A stretch of 64,000 nt of DNA from Hyphomicrobiaceae bacterium (lineage in GTDB: Bacteria; Pseudomonadota; Alphaproteobacteria; Rhizobiales; Hyphomicrobiaceae), in NCBI GenBank assembly GCA_020638055.1, contig JACKJH010000002.1:124001-188000 (forward strand), in the 5' to 3' direction. The first letter of the stretch is position 1. Every line of letters begins with the position of its first letter. The translations under genes were made by a program, and so were the position numbers. The notes below the pieces were generated by a model. That model searched no databases. It was given only the letters and a program-made list of their open reading frames with translations, and was not told where the DNA came from. Shown here piece after piece: positions 26,967 to 36,967 of this stretch.

Positions 26967-29900
26967 ATGGCAAACGAACCGGCAAAGACAGATAAAAGTG
27001 TGAGCGGGGGGGCGGCTGAAAAGGGCTCCAATCCCGCCGCGAAGGATCATGGCGACAAGTCTGCTAATGCCAGGAAGGGTGATAAAGCCAACCAACCGGC
27101 ACCAGAAAAGCCCTCAACCGAAGTGCCGGTTAAGCCACCATCCCCACCAAAGTTGCAAGCACCACCGATGCCGCCGCCCACTCCCCAACCGCCAGGCGGA
27201 CAGGCAGGGCTGACCGCGAGCAAGACAGGCTCACAAAACGCGGCGGATAGTTCACCATCGATGATCCAGCAGCGTCCTGCCCTGTCATTCCTGGTGCCTA
27301 AGGAAAATCAGGCAACGGGTCCGCGCAGCGACCAAGCCGGTTCAGCCAACAAGCAGCAGCCTGCACCACCGCCACTTCCGCCCTCCGCAGCCAGACACGC
27401 GGGGCCGTCGGGCGCACCGTTTGGTACCAGTCTGCCAGGACTGGGTGAGACGAAAGATACCGCAGATTCTGCCCACACGACCCCACAGTTGAGCCAGAAA
27501 CCAGCTTCACGGACGGGCGCGATCGGTCAGTTGGGACGTGTCACACCCGGTGCGGAAGCCAAAGACGGCAAAGCCGCCGACAAAACAAATCCAGCCAATC
27601 CGGCGTCGTCGCGGCCAACACCGCCTAGCACGCCTGCGAAACTAGTCGTACCCGCACCAGTGCCGAATGCAGCCAAACCGGGTTCGACCGCCAACCTGCC
27701 GCCGCCGTTACAGACATCAAGTGGCGCGAGCGGTAGACCTGCACTTGCGTTCGCCGCACGTGGCGAACCAGCCCAGACCCAGTTGAACCGTGAGCCGGAA
27801 CTTGAAGACGAAGACGGCGGGTATGAAACCGCTGATGATGAAGCTGGCGGTGATAAAAACGAGGATACAGAACTACCGCGCCGGATGGCGCGGCGACGGC
27901 CCGCCGGCCCAGCCCGAGGCAAGGTTGCGGCCAATGACGATGCGCCCTCCATCGGCGGTTTGATCTACGCGCTTGAACAAAAGCCATCCAGCAAGATCTA
28001 CCGCTACGCCACAATTGGCAGCATCGCTTGGGCGGCGATTGGCATCATTTTCGGCGCCGTTGCGCTGACGTCGGAAGCCTCCATTACGAGCTGGGCTACT
28101 GTCTTTACAAGACCAACCACCTTCCTGACGCTTGCGGGCATAGTGGTGCCGATCGCTGTGATATGGCTGCTGGCCATACTGAGCTGGCGCGCAGAAGAAT
28201 TGCGCCTCAGATCATCGACCATGACGGAAGTTGCGATCCGCCTGGCTGAGCCAGATCGCATGGCGGAAGACAGCGTTGCCTCATTGGGCCAGGCGGTGCG
28301 GCGCCAAGTCAATTTCATGAACGAAGCCGTCGGACGCGCGCTCGGCCGCGCCGGCGAGCTTGAGGCATTGGTTCACAATGAAGTAGCCGCCCTGGAACGT
28401 TCCTATGAAGAAAACGAACGCCGCATACGGGGCCTCATCAGCGAGCTGGCCAATGAGCGTCAGGCACTGACATCCACTTCGACGAGCTTCAACGATACAC
28501 TGCGGACACTGGGACGCGAGGTTCCAACACTGATTGAAAGACTGTCCAACCAGCAGACCAACCTGTCACGCATCATCCAGGGCGCGGGTGACAATCTCAA
28601 CCTGCTGGAATCCTCACTTGCAAAAAGTGTTTCGTCGCTCGAAACCGAACTGGGCGGGCGCACCAACGAGCTCCAGGGCGTTCTTGAAACCTATACCGGA
28701 GCCCTTGGTCAGGCCCTGGGATCGCGCACCGAACAACTCGGCGTCATGCTGGGTTCACATGGCGAGCGGCTCCAGACAATGCTGGATGACCGCTCCAAGC
28801 ATTTGGGCAAATCGATCGGCGGGCAAACCGACGAGATGCAGAAAATGCTCGAAACATACACCGGCGCCCTGGCGCAGGCGCTTGGTTCGCGCACCGCGCA
28901 GATGCAGGCTTCTTTTGCCGAGCACATGGGTAAGCTTGACACCGCGATCGCCAACCGGACGTCCAACCTGCAGGCCGTTTTCGAAGAATACGCACGCGCT
29001 CTCGACAGTACCCTTTCCAACCGTGCAAGCACGCTCGACCAGAGGCTGATTGAAAGGACGCGGGCACTCGACAGCGCGTTCGAAGATCGCCTCAAGTTGT
29101 TTGACCAATCGATAAAGGATTCGACGCGCGCAATCGACGAAGCGGTCGAGACCCGCGCCACTGCACTCACCTCGGCGCTCGAAAGCCACGCCCGCACGTT
29201 CTCTGAGACGATCTCGCGGCAATCGATGGACCTCGACGACTCGCTCAATCAGGGCATCACCGCCGTTCGCCGCACCAGCGAAAACATTACCCGCCAGTCT
29301 CTCAAAGCGATTGAAAGCCTTGCTGGCCAATCCGATATGCTGAAATCGGTATCTGAAAACCTGGTCTCGCAAATCGGCTCGTTGACCAACCGATTCGAAG
29401 CGCAGGGACAAACCATTTTGAAGGCCGCCAACGCTCTGGAAAGCGTCAACTACAAGATCGATTCGACCTTGCAGTCGCGGCATGCGGAATTGTCTGAAAC
29501 ACTCGATCGGATGGTGGGCAAGGCGGACGAGTTCACGCGCCACGTCAAGGACTACTCCACGACCATTGAAGGAACGCTTTCGGACGCTGAGGCGCGCGCC
29601 CTCGCTGCTGCCGAGCAGCTAAAGATCGGCACCGAAACGCATCGCGACAGGGCGTTTGGCGAAATCGAACGGCTGAAGGCTGAGACCGATGCGGAAAGCC
29701 AGCGCGCGCTTGAATCATTGAAAAATCGCCTGTCGAGTGTGTCAGAAGAAGTCTCTACGCAACTGGGCTCACTGACCAGCCGGTTTTCTGAAACTTCCGA
29801 CGATGTACGCAAGCGCGCCCAGCGCGTGGCCGAAGAATTGGAGCGGGAACAGCGTCGCATGCGCGAAGAGGCCGAGCGTCTCCCGCAAACCTCACGCGAG

Positions 29901-30713
29901 ACGGCAACGGCCATGCGTCAAGCGCTGCAAGATCAATTGCGCGCAATCGACCAACTCTCAAGCCTCGCGACGAACGAAGCGCAGCGTCGCGATGTTGGGC
30001 TTCCCGTTGCCCAGGGCGGCGCGCTGAAGCCAGCCGAATTTTCAGGCCCGAGCAGCCATACTGCCGGCATAGGCAATGACGGTAATTCCGCGCCGACTAC
30101 TGCTGCACGCAGCACAAGTGACACCGGCGGGGCTCGTTCGCGATCGCTAACGTCTTTGAGCGAGACGCTGGCGAGTGAACTTGGACCGCGCCCAGGTGGC
30201 GCTGGCGGTAGTGCATCACGCGACGGCGACGGCAATCCAGCGCATGTCTCATCCTGGTCTTTAGGCGATCTGCTCAAACGGGCATCAAATGACGAGGCGG
30301 CGGCAGCACGACAGTCAGCACCCGCCAATCCAACAGCCCAACACAGGCCGCACCCGGGCGCGTCTGAGACTGCAATGCAACCCTTCAAGCTCGATATCGA
30401 AGTGTTGGCACGCGCGCTGGATGGCGCAACCGCAGCAACCATCTGGCAGCGCCTGCGTGCAGGTCAGCGCGGCATCATGGTACGTTCAATCTATTCGGCG
30501 GATGGACGCAACGTGTTTGACGAAGTGGTGCGCCGCTATCCAACGGACCCCAACCTGCATGCAACGATCAACAGGTATATCGCTGACTTTGAGCGCATAC
30601 TGCGCGACAGCGAAGCACGTGATAACACTGGTCGGCTTGCGCAATCGCAGATCACCTCGACCATGGGCCGCGTCTATCTGCTTCTGGCACATGCATCCGG
30701 TCGTATTAGCTGA
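26967..30713 (+). CDS. Giant membrane-anchored coiled-coil protein, growth-pole-ring (GPR/RgsE)-like
   Basis: 1248 residues from the ATG at 26967 (a GTG 21 bases earlier is possible). Order: disordered Pro/Ala/Lys-rich N-terminus (about 1-280); acidic then Arg-rich stretch (about 281-330); two membrane segments (about 346-370 and 385-408); a long coiled coil (about 430-1030) with apolipoprotein-like repeats such as LETYTGAL-QALGSRT twice, followed by ANRTSNLQAVFEEYARALDS; a low-complexity linker; and a compact C-terminal domain (about 1130-1248) with DIEVLARALDGATAATIWQR and INRYIADFERILRDSEARDN. This layout matches the GPR/RgsE polar growth proteins of Agrobacterium and Sinorhizobium, which are larger. 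Likely cytoplasmic face of the inner membrane at the growing pole. Confidence 0.72.
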   Translation: MANEPAKTDKSVSGGAAEKGSNPAAKDHGDKSANARKGDKANQPAPEKPSTEVPVKPPSPPKLQAPPMPPPTPQPPGGQAGLTASKTGSQNAADSSPSMIQQRPALSFLVPKENQATGPRSDQAGSANKQQPAPPPLPPSAARHAGPSGAPFGTSLPGLGETKDTADSAHTTPQLSQKPASRTGAIGQLGRVTPGAEAKDGKAADKTNPANPASSRPTPPSTPAKLVVPAPVPNAAKPGSTANLPPPLQTSSGASGRPALAFAARGEPAQTQLNREPELEDEDGGYETADDEAGGDKNEDTELPRRMARRRPAGPARGKVAANDDAPSIGGLIYALEQKPSSKIYRYATIGSIAWAAIGIIFGAVALTSEASITSWATVFTRPTTFLTLAGIVVPIAVIWLLAILSWRAEELRLRSSTMTEVAIRLAEPDRMAEDSVASLGQAVRRQVNFMNEAVGRALGRAGELEALVHNEVAALERSYEENERRIRGLISELANERQALTSTSTSFNDTLRTLGREVPTLIERLSNQQTNLSRIIQGAGDNLNLLESSLAKSVSSLETELGGRTNELQGVLETYTGALGQALGSRTEQLGVMLGSHGERLQTMLDDRSKHLGKSIGGQTDEMQKMLETYTGALAQALGSRTAQMQASFAEHMGKLDTAIANRTSNLQAVFEEYARALDSTLSNRASTLDQRLIERTRALDSAFEDRLKLFDQSIKDSTRAIDEAVETRATALTSALESHARTFSETISRQSMDLDDSLNQGITAVRRTSENITRQSLKAIESLAGQSDMLKSVSENLVSQIGSLTNRFEAQGQTILKAANALESVNYKIDSTLQSRHAELSETLDRMVGKADEFTRHVKDYSTTIEGTLSDAEARALAAAEQLKIGTETHRDRAFGEIERLKAETDAESQRALESLKNRLSSVSEEVSTQLGSLTSRFSETSDDVRKRAQRVAEELEREQRRMREEAERLPQTSRETATAMRQALQDQLRAIDQLSSLATNEAQRRDVGLPVAQGGALKPAEFSGPSSHTAGIGNDGNSAPTTAARSTSDTGGARSRSLTSLSETLASELGPRPGGAGGSASRDGDGNPAHVSSWSLGDLLKRASNDEAAAARQSAPANPTAQHRPHPGASETAMQPFKLDIEVLARALDGATAATIWQRLRAGQRGIMVRSIYSADGRNVFDEVVRRYPTDPNLHATINRYIADFERILRDSEARDNTGRLAQSQITSTMGRVYLLLAHASGRIS

Positions 30714-30784
30714 ATGCACAAGGGCGATTGGCGCGTCGCGTGGCAGCGCGTTTACCGTCCACCCGATGCGCCAGACATCACGCC

Positions 30785-31762
30785 ATGACAGAGTTTAAGC
30801 TCAAATGCCATCGCGACAGCTTTGCACTGCGCGAACCGTTCGTGATTTCGCGTGGCACCAAGACGCACGCCAATGTGGTGGTGGCCGAACTGTCGCATAA
30901 AACAGGTTGCGTTGGCCGGGGTGAGGCTGTCCCCTACGCGCGCTATGGCGAAACAATGCAAGCCGTCTGTGACGCGATTTGTGGCTTTTCAGGCCCGTTT
31001 GACCGCCAAGTATTGCGCGCCCATATGTCAGCGGGAGCGGCCCGCAACGCGATCGACTGCGCCATCGTTGACCTTGAAGCAAAGATGCGCGGGATAACGC
31101 CATCCAAACTCCTGGGTCTTTCCGGTCTTGAGAAGGTGGAAACAGCCTACACGCTCAGCCTTGGCTCGCCCGAAGCGATGGCTGAAGCTGCCCTGCGCGT
31201 GCCACACCTCAGGCTCCTGAAACTGAAACTCGGTGGCGCAGGAGACGGGCCCCGCATGGCGGCAGTGCGTGCGGCGCGCCCGGATGCCAGACTTGTTGCT
31301 GATGCCAACGAGGCCTGGACTGAGGAGTTGCTCGCACCTCTAATGGCTGCCGCCGCGCAGGCAGGTGTTGAAACGGTTGAGCAACCACTGCCCGCAAATG
31401 CCGACGCAGCTCTCTCCATGCTTGTTCGCGCTGTACCGGTCTGCGCTGATGAAAGTGCGCATGTGAGCGCAGATCTTGCTGGGCTCGTCGACCGCTACGA
31501 TGCAGTCAATATCAAGCTCGACAAGGCCGGCGGATTGACCGAGGCGCTTGAAATGCGCAATGAGGCTCGCAGGCTCGGGCTCAAGGTCATGATCGGATCA
31601 ATGGTAGCAAGTTCCTTAGGCATGGCACCGGCATTACTGCTGGCGCAGGATGCAGATTGGGTGGATCTGGACAGTCCATTGCTGCTGGCAACCGACAGGG
31701 CGCATGGTCTCCGGATCAATGATGGATTTATTGAACCGCCCTCATCGCGATTGTGGGGCTGA
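30785..31762 (+). CDS. Dipeptide epimerase (L-Ala-D/L-Glu epimerase type)
   Basis: 325 residues, enolase superfamily, muconate-lactonizing subgroup. Barrel-end motifs: acid-base lysine pair in LLKLKLGGAG, metal ligands in VADANEAW, TVEQPLP and CADESAH, second lysine in VNIKLDKAGGLTEALEMRN. Matches dipeptide epimerases, which interconvert L-Ala-D-Glu and L-Ala-L-Glu during murein peptide recycling. Located 71 bases after the GPR-like gene on the same strand; cell-wall recycling next to a polar growth gene is a suggestive but unproved link. The ATG at 30785 has no strong ribosome site. Confidence 0.85.
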   Translation: MTEFKLKCHRDSFALREPFVISRGTKTHANVVVAELSHKTGCVGRGEAVPYARYGETMQAVCDAICGFSGPFDRQVLRAHMSAGAARNAIDCAIVDLEAKMRGITPSKLLGLSGLEKVETAYTLSLGSPEAMAEAALRVPHLRLLKLKLGGAGDGPRMAAVRAARPDARLVADANEAWTEELLAPLMAAAAQAGVETVEQPLPANADAALSMLVRAVPVCADESAHVSADLAGLVDRYDAVNIKLDKAGGLTEALEMRNEARRLGLKVMIGSMVASSLGMAPALLLAQDADWVDLDSPLLLATDRAHGLRINDGFIEPPSSRLWG

Positions 31763-31880
31763 TGACGGGAGTAGCGGTTGTGGGCGCATGTATAGGGCGC
31801 CGTGCGTTATATCGAGATCATACTGCCGTGGGGAATTTGGATCCCAAGATCAAAATTGGTTCCGATTATCGCGCAGGACC

Positions 31881-32085
31881 TAGAGCGCGTTCACTTTTCA
31901 CGGAATCACGAACGCGATCTATTTTCTTTTATTTTGAGCATGTTCTTCACGCCGAACCGCGTACACTTCGGCTGAACATGCTTCAGAGCGCATTCCGATC
32001 CGATGGAATCGGATCGGCGTTCTAGCTTTATGGTGTGGTCGCATTTTCTGCGACGAACCGGCGTCCACTTCGTCGGAAAATTCTA
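31881..32085. repeat. Composite repeat: M7, M4, M1 and M2 in tandem
   Basis: M7 hairpin 31881-31921 (TAGAGCGCGTTC ... GAACGCGATCTA), M4 31936-31984 (arms GAGCATG / CATGCTT), M1 31984-32024 and M2 32023-32085, joined end to end. The right end supplies the TAG stop codon of tpiA (minus strand, 32083-32085). Together with the short flanks it fills the gap between the epimerase and tpiA. Confidence 0.85.
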
Positions 32086-32853
32086 GGGGACATAAGCGTT
32101 GATGATACCCAGAAAATCATCAGCCTTGAGGCTGGCGCCGCCGACCAGGGCACCGTTGACATCATTCACTGACATCAGTTCCTTGGCATTGCTCGGTTTG
32201 ACGGATCCGCCATATAAGATTCGCATGGCCTCACCGGCATCGCCAAACCTCTGCACCAAAGCGACGCGGATCGCCTCGTGGACGGTTTCGACGTCGTCAA
32301 CTGTCGGCGTGAGACCTGTGCCGATGGCCCACACCGGCTCATAGGCAATAACTGTATTCTCGGCATTTGCATCACCCGGAAGCGATCCTTCGAGTTGCCT
32401 CCGCACCACTTCAAGTGTCAATTCCGCGTTGCGCTGGCCCTCTGTTTCGCCAACACAAACAATCGCAACCAATCCGGCCCGATGAGCAGCGCCAACCTTG
32501 GCCAGAACATCCCGATCCAGTTCGCCGTGGTCCGCCCGGCGCTCCGAGTGGCCTAAAATTACCGCGCTCGCACCAGCGTCTTTCAACATTTCCGCGGAAA
32601 TATCACCGGTATGCGCCCCCGAAACGGCTGCATGGCAGTCCTGACCGCCAACGGCGAGCGGACTTTCGCCCGTCAACTCAGCAAGCACCATCACTAAAGA
32701 TGCGGGAGGACAGATCATCACGTCGGTATTGGCGCCAAAATCAGCCCCAGCCACAGCATCGCGAACCGCAAGAGCCTCCTCCAAAGCCGATTTTAGCCCG
32801 TTCATCTTCCAGTTTCCTGCAACCAGGGGGCGAATTGCGGGCTTATCGCTCAT
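32083..32853 (-). CDS. tpiA: Triose-phosphate isomerase
   Basis: 256 residues. Substrate lysine in VAGNWKMNG, catalytic histidine in VILGHSERR and catalytic glutamate in AYEPVWAIGTG, phosphate loop GGSVKPSNA and GALVGGASLK. Interconverts dihydroxyacetone phosphate and glyceraldehyde 3-phosphate in glycolysis. AAGGAG lies ten bases before the ATG at 32853. Its stop codon TAG is formed by the end of an M2 repeat module. Divergent from ppiD, as in other Hyphomicrobiales. Confidence 0.97.
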   Translation of the reverse strand: MSDKPAIRPLVAGNWKMNGLKSALEEALAVRDAVAGADFGANTDVMICPPASLVMVLAELTGESPLAVGGQDCHAAVSGAHTGDISAEMLKDAGASAVILGHSERRADHGELDRDVLAKVGAAHRAGLVAIVCVGETEGQRNAELTLEVVRRQLEGSLPGDANAENTVIAYEPVWAIGTGLTPTVDDVETVHEAIRVALVQRFGDAGEAMRILYGGSVKPSNAKELMSVNDVNGALVGGASLKADDFLGIINAYVP

Positions 32854-32903
32854 GATGTCCAAACTCCTTTGTTAAATCCGTGACTTGTGACTGCTATTGA
32901 ACC

Positions 32904-33008
32904 TAGAGAGCATTTTCCGGCGAAGTGGACGCCGGTTCGTCGCAGAAAATGCGACCAAACAAGAAGCTAGCCCGCCGAACCGATTCCATCGGATTGGAAT
33001 GCGCCCTA
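32904..33008. repeat. Composite repeat: M2 plus M1
   Basis: Inverse M2 at 32904-32969 followed by M1 at 32968-33008, sharing CTAG at the joint, between the divergent tpiA and ppiD genes. The remaining 320 bases up to ppiD have an open frame continuous with ppiD but without protein-like character. The ppiD and tpiA promoters must be here. Confidence 0.85.
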
Positions 33009-33330
33009 GGGTTCCAATCCCTTCAACATGCCGCGAGCAGAGCGTTTTCCGCAATGCGACATTCCCGGCCCGGACCGACCCACGGCCATGGCTACACCTC
33101 TCACGCCTACAGCGGGCAATGCACAAGCCTTTGATGGTGTTCGCTGGGGTGTGATGGCCCGCAACCCTTGCTTTCGCCAGCCGCCTGCGCTTCATATGGC
33201 GCGTCATATCATGAGCCTCCGCCCGAAGCGCCCGATTTTCGACCTTTCTGGTATGCGGCGAATCGGAGCGGCACCAACCGTTACACGGCCGCGCAGATTG
33301 CGGCCCGAACACCAGGGAAGACGAACTTCT

Positions 33331-35226
33331 ATGCTAGAAGCCTTGCGCCGCGGTTCTCAGGGAATTGTTGTCAAAATCCTGCTCGCCGTCCTCATCCTCA
33401 GCTTCGCCGTTTGGGGTATCGCCGACGTCTTTACAGGTTTCAGCCGCGGTTCGCTGGCAGAGGTCGGCGAAGTCCAGATTTCAGAGGACGACTATCAGCG
33501 CGCGTTCCAGAATGAATTAAACGCACTTTCCTATCGCGCCGGACGCCGCATCACAGGTGAACAGGCACGGGCATTCGGCCTTGATGCCCAGGTGTTGAAC
33601 CGGTTGATCGGCTGGGCCGCAGTGGATACCCATGCCGATGAACTCAACCTGGCCTTGACCAACAAGGCGATCGCCCAAGGACTACAGCGTGACTCAGCTT
33701 TCCATGGGCCAGATGGAAAATATTCACCCAGTGCCGTCGATGGTGTCATGCGGCAACTCAACCTGTCTGAGCAGGGCTTTATAAATCTACGGCGCAAGGA
33801 AGAATTGCGTCGCCAGATCACCGGCTCACTTGCACAAAGCGTGGTCGTACCAGACGCAATGATCGAGACACTGCACGCCTACAGTGATGAGACACGCGTT
33901 CTTTCATATATCCGGATCGACCCCGACAAGGTGGTTAAAATCGAACCTCCCGACGAAGCAAAGCTCAAGCAGACCTATGACGCCAACAAGGCCCAGTTTG
34001 TGACCAAGCCCATGCGCCATCTGGCGGTTCTTTTGGCAACTCTCGAAGGCGCAAAAAAACGCGTCTCAGTCTCCACGCAGGAGGCCCAAAAAGCCTATGA
34101 GCTGGAAAAAGCGTCCTACGACACGCCCGAAAAACGGCGCGTGCAGCAAATCGCGTTTCCCGATATGGCCGCAGCCGAGGCTGCCAAAAAATTAATCGAG
34201 GGTGGGCAGAGCTTCACAGATGCAGCCAAGGCAGCAGGCGCTAAGGAATCCGACATCGATCTGGGGCTCGTAACCAAAGCGCAGCTTTATGATCCAAAAA
34301 TTCGCGAGGCCGCATTCGCGCTGGAAAAAGACAAGGTCTCAGCACCTGTCGAGGGTCGCTTCACAACTGTTTTGTTGCGCGTATCGGACATAGAACCAGG
34401 CACCCACAGCACCTTCGACGAGGTCAAGATGAAGGTGATCGACAAGCTCGGCACCGAAAAAGCCCGCGTGGAAATGCAAAAACTCCACGATGCGGTAGAG
34501 GACGGCCGCGCCGCTGGGCTCCCGCTCAAGGACATTGCTGCGCAAAACGAGCTGACCTTCATTGACGTGCCCGCCACCGACGCTGACGGCAACACGCCTG
34601 AGGGCAAACCCGCCATGGATAACCCGATGTCGCGTCAGATCGTGGCCAGCGGATTTGCTGGTCAAGTTGGATTCGAGCAGGACCCAATTGAATTTCCTGA
34701 CGGCGGCATCGCCTGGGTCGATGTGGTTTCGATAATCCCATCAAAAGACCAGCCCTTCGAAGACGTGAAGGACGAGGTCAAATCGCTTTACGAGAAAAAC
34801 GAACGCGAGCGCCAGTTGCGCGAACGTGCCGAACAACTCGTCAAGCGGCTGGACGGGGGTGAAACGATGCAGGCGGTTGCAGCAGACGCTGGCGGTGCAA
34901 ATGTTGAGACAACGCCTCCGGTAAACCGCAATACCACACCGCAGGGGTTGTCGCGCGCAGCGATTGCCCAGGCCTTTGCGCTGCGGAATGGGGGAGCAGG
35001 CTCCGCCGAAACGCCCGACAATTCATCGCGCGATGTTTTTCAGGTGAAGGAGATCAAACCAGCGCCTGCCGCAACAAAGGAGCAGAAGGAACAACTTACC
35101 ACGGAACTCAAAACCGCGTTGGAAAACGACACTGTAAGCGCGTATGTATCGGCTCTGAAGACGAGACTTGGGTCGTCCATCAATCAGGCGACATTCAACC
35201 GCCTTCGGGGCATTGAAACGCCTTAA
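33331..35226 (+). CDS. ppiD: Peptidylprolyl isomerase PpiD-like (SurA N-domain, inner membrane anchored)
   Basis: 631 residues. N-terminal membrane anchor at about 14-33 (KILLAVLILSFAVWGIADVF), then the SurA_N-type chaperone region (EVGEVQISEDDYQRAFQNEL, AQVLNRLIGWAAVDTHADEL) and a degenerate parvulin domain around residues 240-370 (KRRVQQIAFPD, GLVTKAQLYDPKIREAAFAL). Periplasmic foldase assisting outer-membrane protein folding. AGGGAAG lies ten bases before the ATG. The stop codon is followed 40 bases later by trpE, so ppiD and trpE may be cotranscribed, a common arrangement in this order. Confidence 0.9.
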   Translation: MLEALRRGSQGIVVKILLAVLILSFAVWGIADVFTGFSRGSLAEVGEVQISEDDYQRAFQNELNALSYRAGRRITGEQARAFGLDAQVLNRLIGWAAVDTHADELNLALTNKAIAQGLQRDSAFHGPDGKYSPSAVDGVMRQLNLSEQGFINLRRKEELRRQITGSLAQSVVVPDAMIETLHAYSDETRVLSYIRIDPDKVVKIEPPDEAKLKQTYDANKAQFVTKPMRHLAVLLATLEGAKKRVSVSTQEAQKAYELEKASYDTPEKRRVQQIAFPDMAAAEAAKKLIEGGQSFTDAAKAAGAKESDIDLGLVTKAQLYDPKIREAAFALEKDKVSAPVEGRFTTVLLRVSDIEPGTHSTFDEVKMKVIDKLGTEKARVEMQKLHDAVEDGRAAGLPLKDIAAQNELTFIDVPATDADGNTPEGKPAMDNPMSRQIVASGFAGQVGFEQDPIEFPDGGIAWVDVVSIIPSKDQPFEDVKDEVKSLYEKNERERQLRERAEQLVKRLDGGETMQAVAADAGGANVETTPPVNRNTTPQGLSRAAIAQAFALRNGGAGSAETPDNSSRDVFQVKEIKPAPAATKEQKEQLTTELKTALENDTVSAYVSALKTRLGSSINQATFNRLRGIETP

Positions 35227-35266
35227 CTCCGCGACAGCTCGGTTAAAAAGGTCAAGCGCTGTGACA

Positions 35267-36832
35267 ATGCCCGAACCACGGCCATTTGGCCTAGAAATCT
35301 GGCCAGACGCGACCGTGTTCGCCCAAACTTACGAGGCCGGCCAGCCGCAGGTTGTTTGGACGCGGCTGGTTGCGGATTTGGAAACTCCTGTTTCAGCCTA
35401 CCTGAAACTTGCACGTGGCCGCACGCCCTCCTTCCTTTTGGAATCGGTGGAAGGTGGAGCCAACCGTGGCCGCTATTCCATCATTGGCCTGCAACCCGAC
35501 ATCATTTGGCGCGCACGAGGTGACAAAGCCGAGATCAATCGCACGCCGCTACACGACCCTGACGCCTTCGTAGCCGACAGGCAGCCCACACTTGCATCGT
35601 TGAGACAGATTCTTGACGAAAGCCGCCTGGATCTGGATGAATCCCTGCCCCCCATGGCAGCGGGCGTTTTCGGCTACATGGGATACGACACGGTTCGACT
35701 GATCGAGCATCTGCCCGATTGTCCGTCCGATGATCTCGACGTGCCGGACGCCATACTGGTGCGCCCCACATTGATGATCATCTTCGATACCGTGAAGGAT
35801 GAGATGACGGTCGTCACACCGGTTCGCCCGATCTCCGGCGTCACCGCAAGTCAAGCCATGGACGCAGCGCATGACCGCCTGGCAGCTATCATTTCTGCTC
35901 TTGATACACCCATAGCGCACGGTGCCGCCCCACACGGCGAACTACTCACACTCGACGACCCAGTCTCCAACACTCCGGCGGCGACCTACATGGAGATGGT
36001 GCGCAAGGCCAAGGAGTATATCCGCGCCGGCGACATCTTTCAGGTCGTGCTGTCGCAACGATTCTCGACGCCGTTTTCGCTCCCGCCCTTTGCACTCTAC
36101 CGTGCGCTGAGGCGCCTCAATCCATCCCCGTTTTTGTTTCATCTGGATTTTGGCAACTTTTCACTGGTAGGCTCCAGTCCTGAAATTCTGGTGCGCGTCA
36201 GGAACGGCGAAGTCACGATCCGCCCCATCGCCGGCACGGCGCGGCGCGGTGCATCAAAGTCCGAAGATGCACTCCTCGCCGATGCGCTCTTGAAGGACCC
36301 CAAGGAGCGGGCTGAACACTTGATGCTGCTGGACCTGGGTCGCAATGATGTGGGGCGTGTTGCCGAAGTCGGGACGGTGCAGGTTACCGACCAGTTCGTC
36401 ATCGAACGCTACAGCCACGTCATGCACATCGTCTCCAACGTTGTCGGCGCACTTGCAAAAACAGCCGACACCGTTGATGCCCTGATGGCGGGCTTTCCCG
36501 CCGGCACTGTTTCAGGCGCGCCAAAAGTTCGCGCCATGGAAATTATAGACGAGTTGGAGAAATCGAAACGTGGCCCCTATGCGGGCTGCGTGGGGTATTT
36601 CGCAGCCGATGGCGAGATGGACACGTGCATTGTGCTGCGCACCGCGCTGGTCAAGGATGGCACCCTGCATGTCCAGTCCGGCGCAGGTATTGTTTATGAT
36701 TCCGAACCCGAAAACGAGCAGCAGGAATGCATCAACAAAGCCAAGGCGATCATCCACGCCGCTGGTGAGGCTGTCCGTTTTGCCGGCGGCGCGGCTGGCA
36801 CCTCGAACGCCAACAAAGGACCGTGGGGCTAG
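35267..36832 (+). CDS. trpE: Anthranilate synthase component I
   Basis: 521 residues. Feedback site LLESVEGGANRGRYSIIGLQ, chorismate-binding domain DIFQVVLSQRFSTPFSLPPF, SPEILVRV, RPIAGTARRG, HLMLLDLGRNDVGRV, MAGFPAGTVSGAPKVRAMEI and GIVYDSEPENE. Converts chorismate and glutamine-derived ammonia to anthranilate together with TrpG. The subunits are separate here, unlike the fused trpE(G) of Sinorhizobium. The ATG at 35267 is used; a GTG six bases upstream is better spaced from AAAAAGG and may be the real start. No leader peptide or attenuator fits in the 40-base gap from ppiD. Confidence 0.96.
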   Translation: MPEPRPFGLEIWPDATVFAQTYEAGQPQVVWTRLVADLETPVSAYLKLARGRTPSFLLESVEGGANRGRYSIIGLQPDIIWRARGDKAEINRTPLHDPDAFVADRQPTLASLRQILDESRLDLDESLPPMAAGVFGYMGYDTVRLIEHLPDCPSDDLDVPDAILVRPTLMIIFDTVKDEMTVVTPVRPISGVTASQAMDAAHDRLAAIISALDTPIAHGAAPHGELLTLDDPVSNTPAATYMEMVRKAKEYIRAGDIFQVVLSQRFSTPFSLPPFALYRALRRLNPSPFLFHLDFGNFSLVGSSPEILVRVRNGEVTIRPIAGTARRGASKSEDALLADALLKDPKERAEHLMLLDLGRNDVGRVAEVGTVQVTDQFVIERYSHVMHIVSNVVGALAKTADTVDALMAGFPAGTVSGAPKVRAMEIIDELEKSKRGPYAGCVGYFAADGEMDTCIVLRTALVKDGTLHVQSGAGIVYDSEPENEQQECINKAKAIIHAAGEAVRFAGGAAGTSNANKGPWG

Positions 36833-36967
36833 CCCTGGATGGACTAAGGCCTGGTCGCGGCGCAGAAAAATGCGCCTGCAATCCAGCGATGCACGCGCAA
36901 TCGCCGTCCTTTGAAATAATCAGACTTGCCGCTTGCCACGCGCGCACTTGCCCGGCATGTTCTTGCC

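Noticed and set aside
33028..33330. N-terminal extension of ppiD
   Set aside because: No signal or conserved residues; the membrane anchor and ribosome site fit the ATG at 33331.
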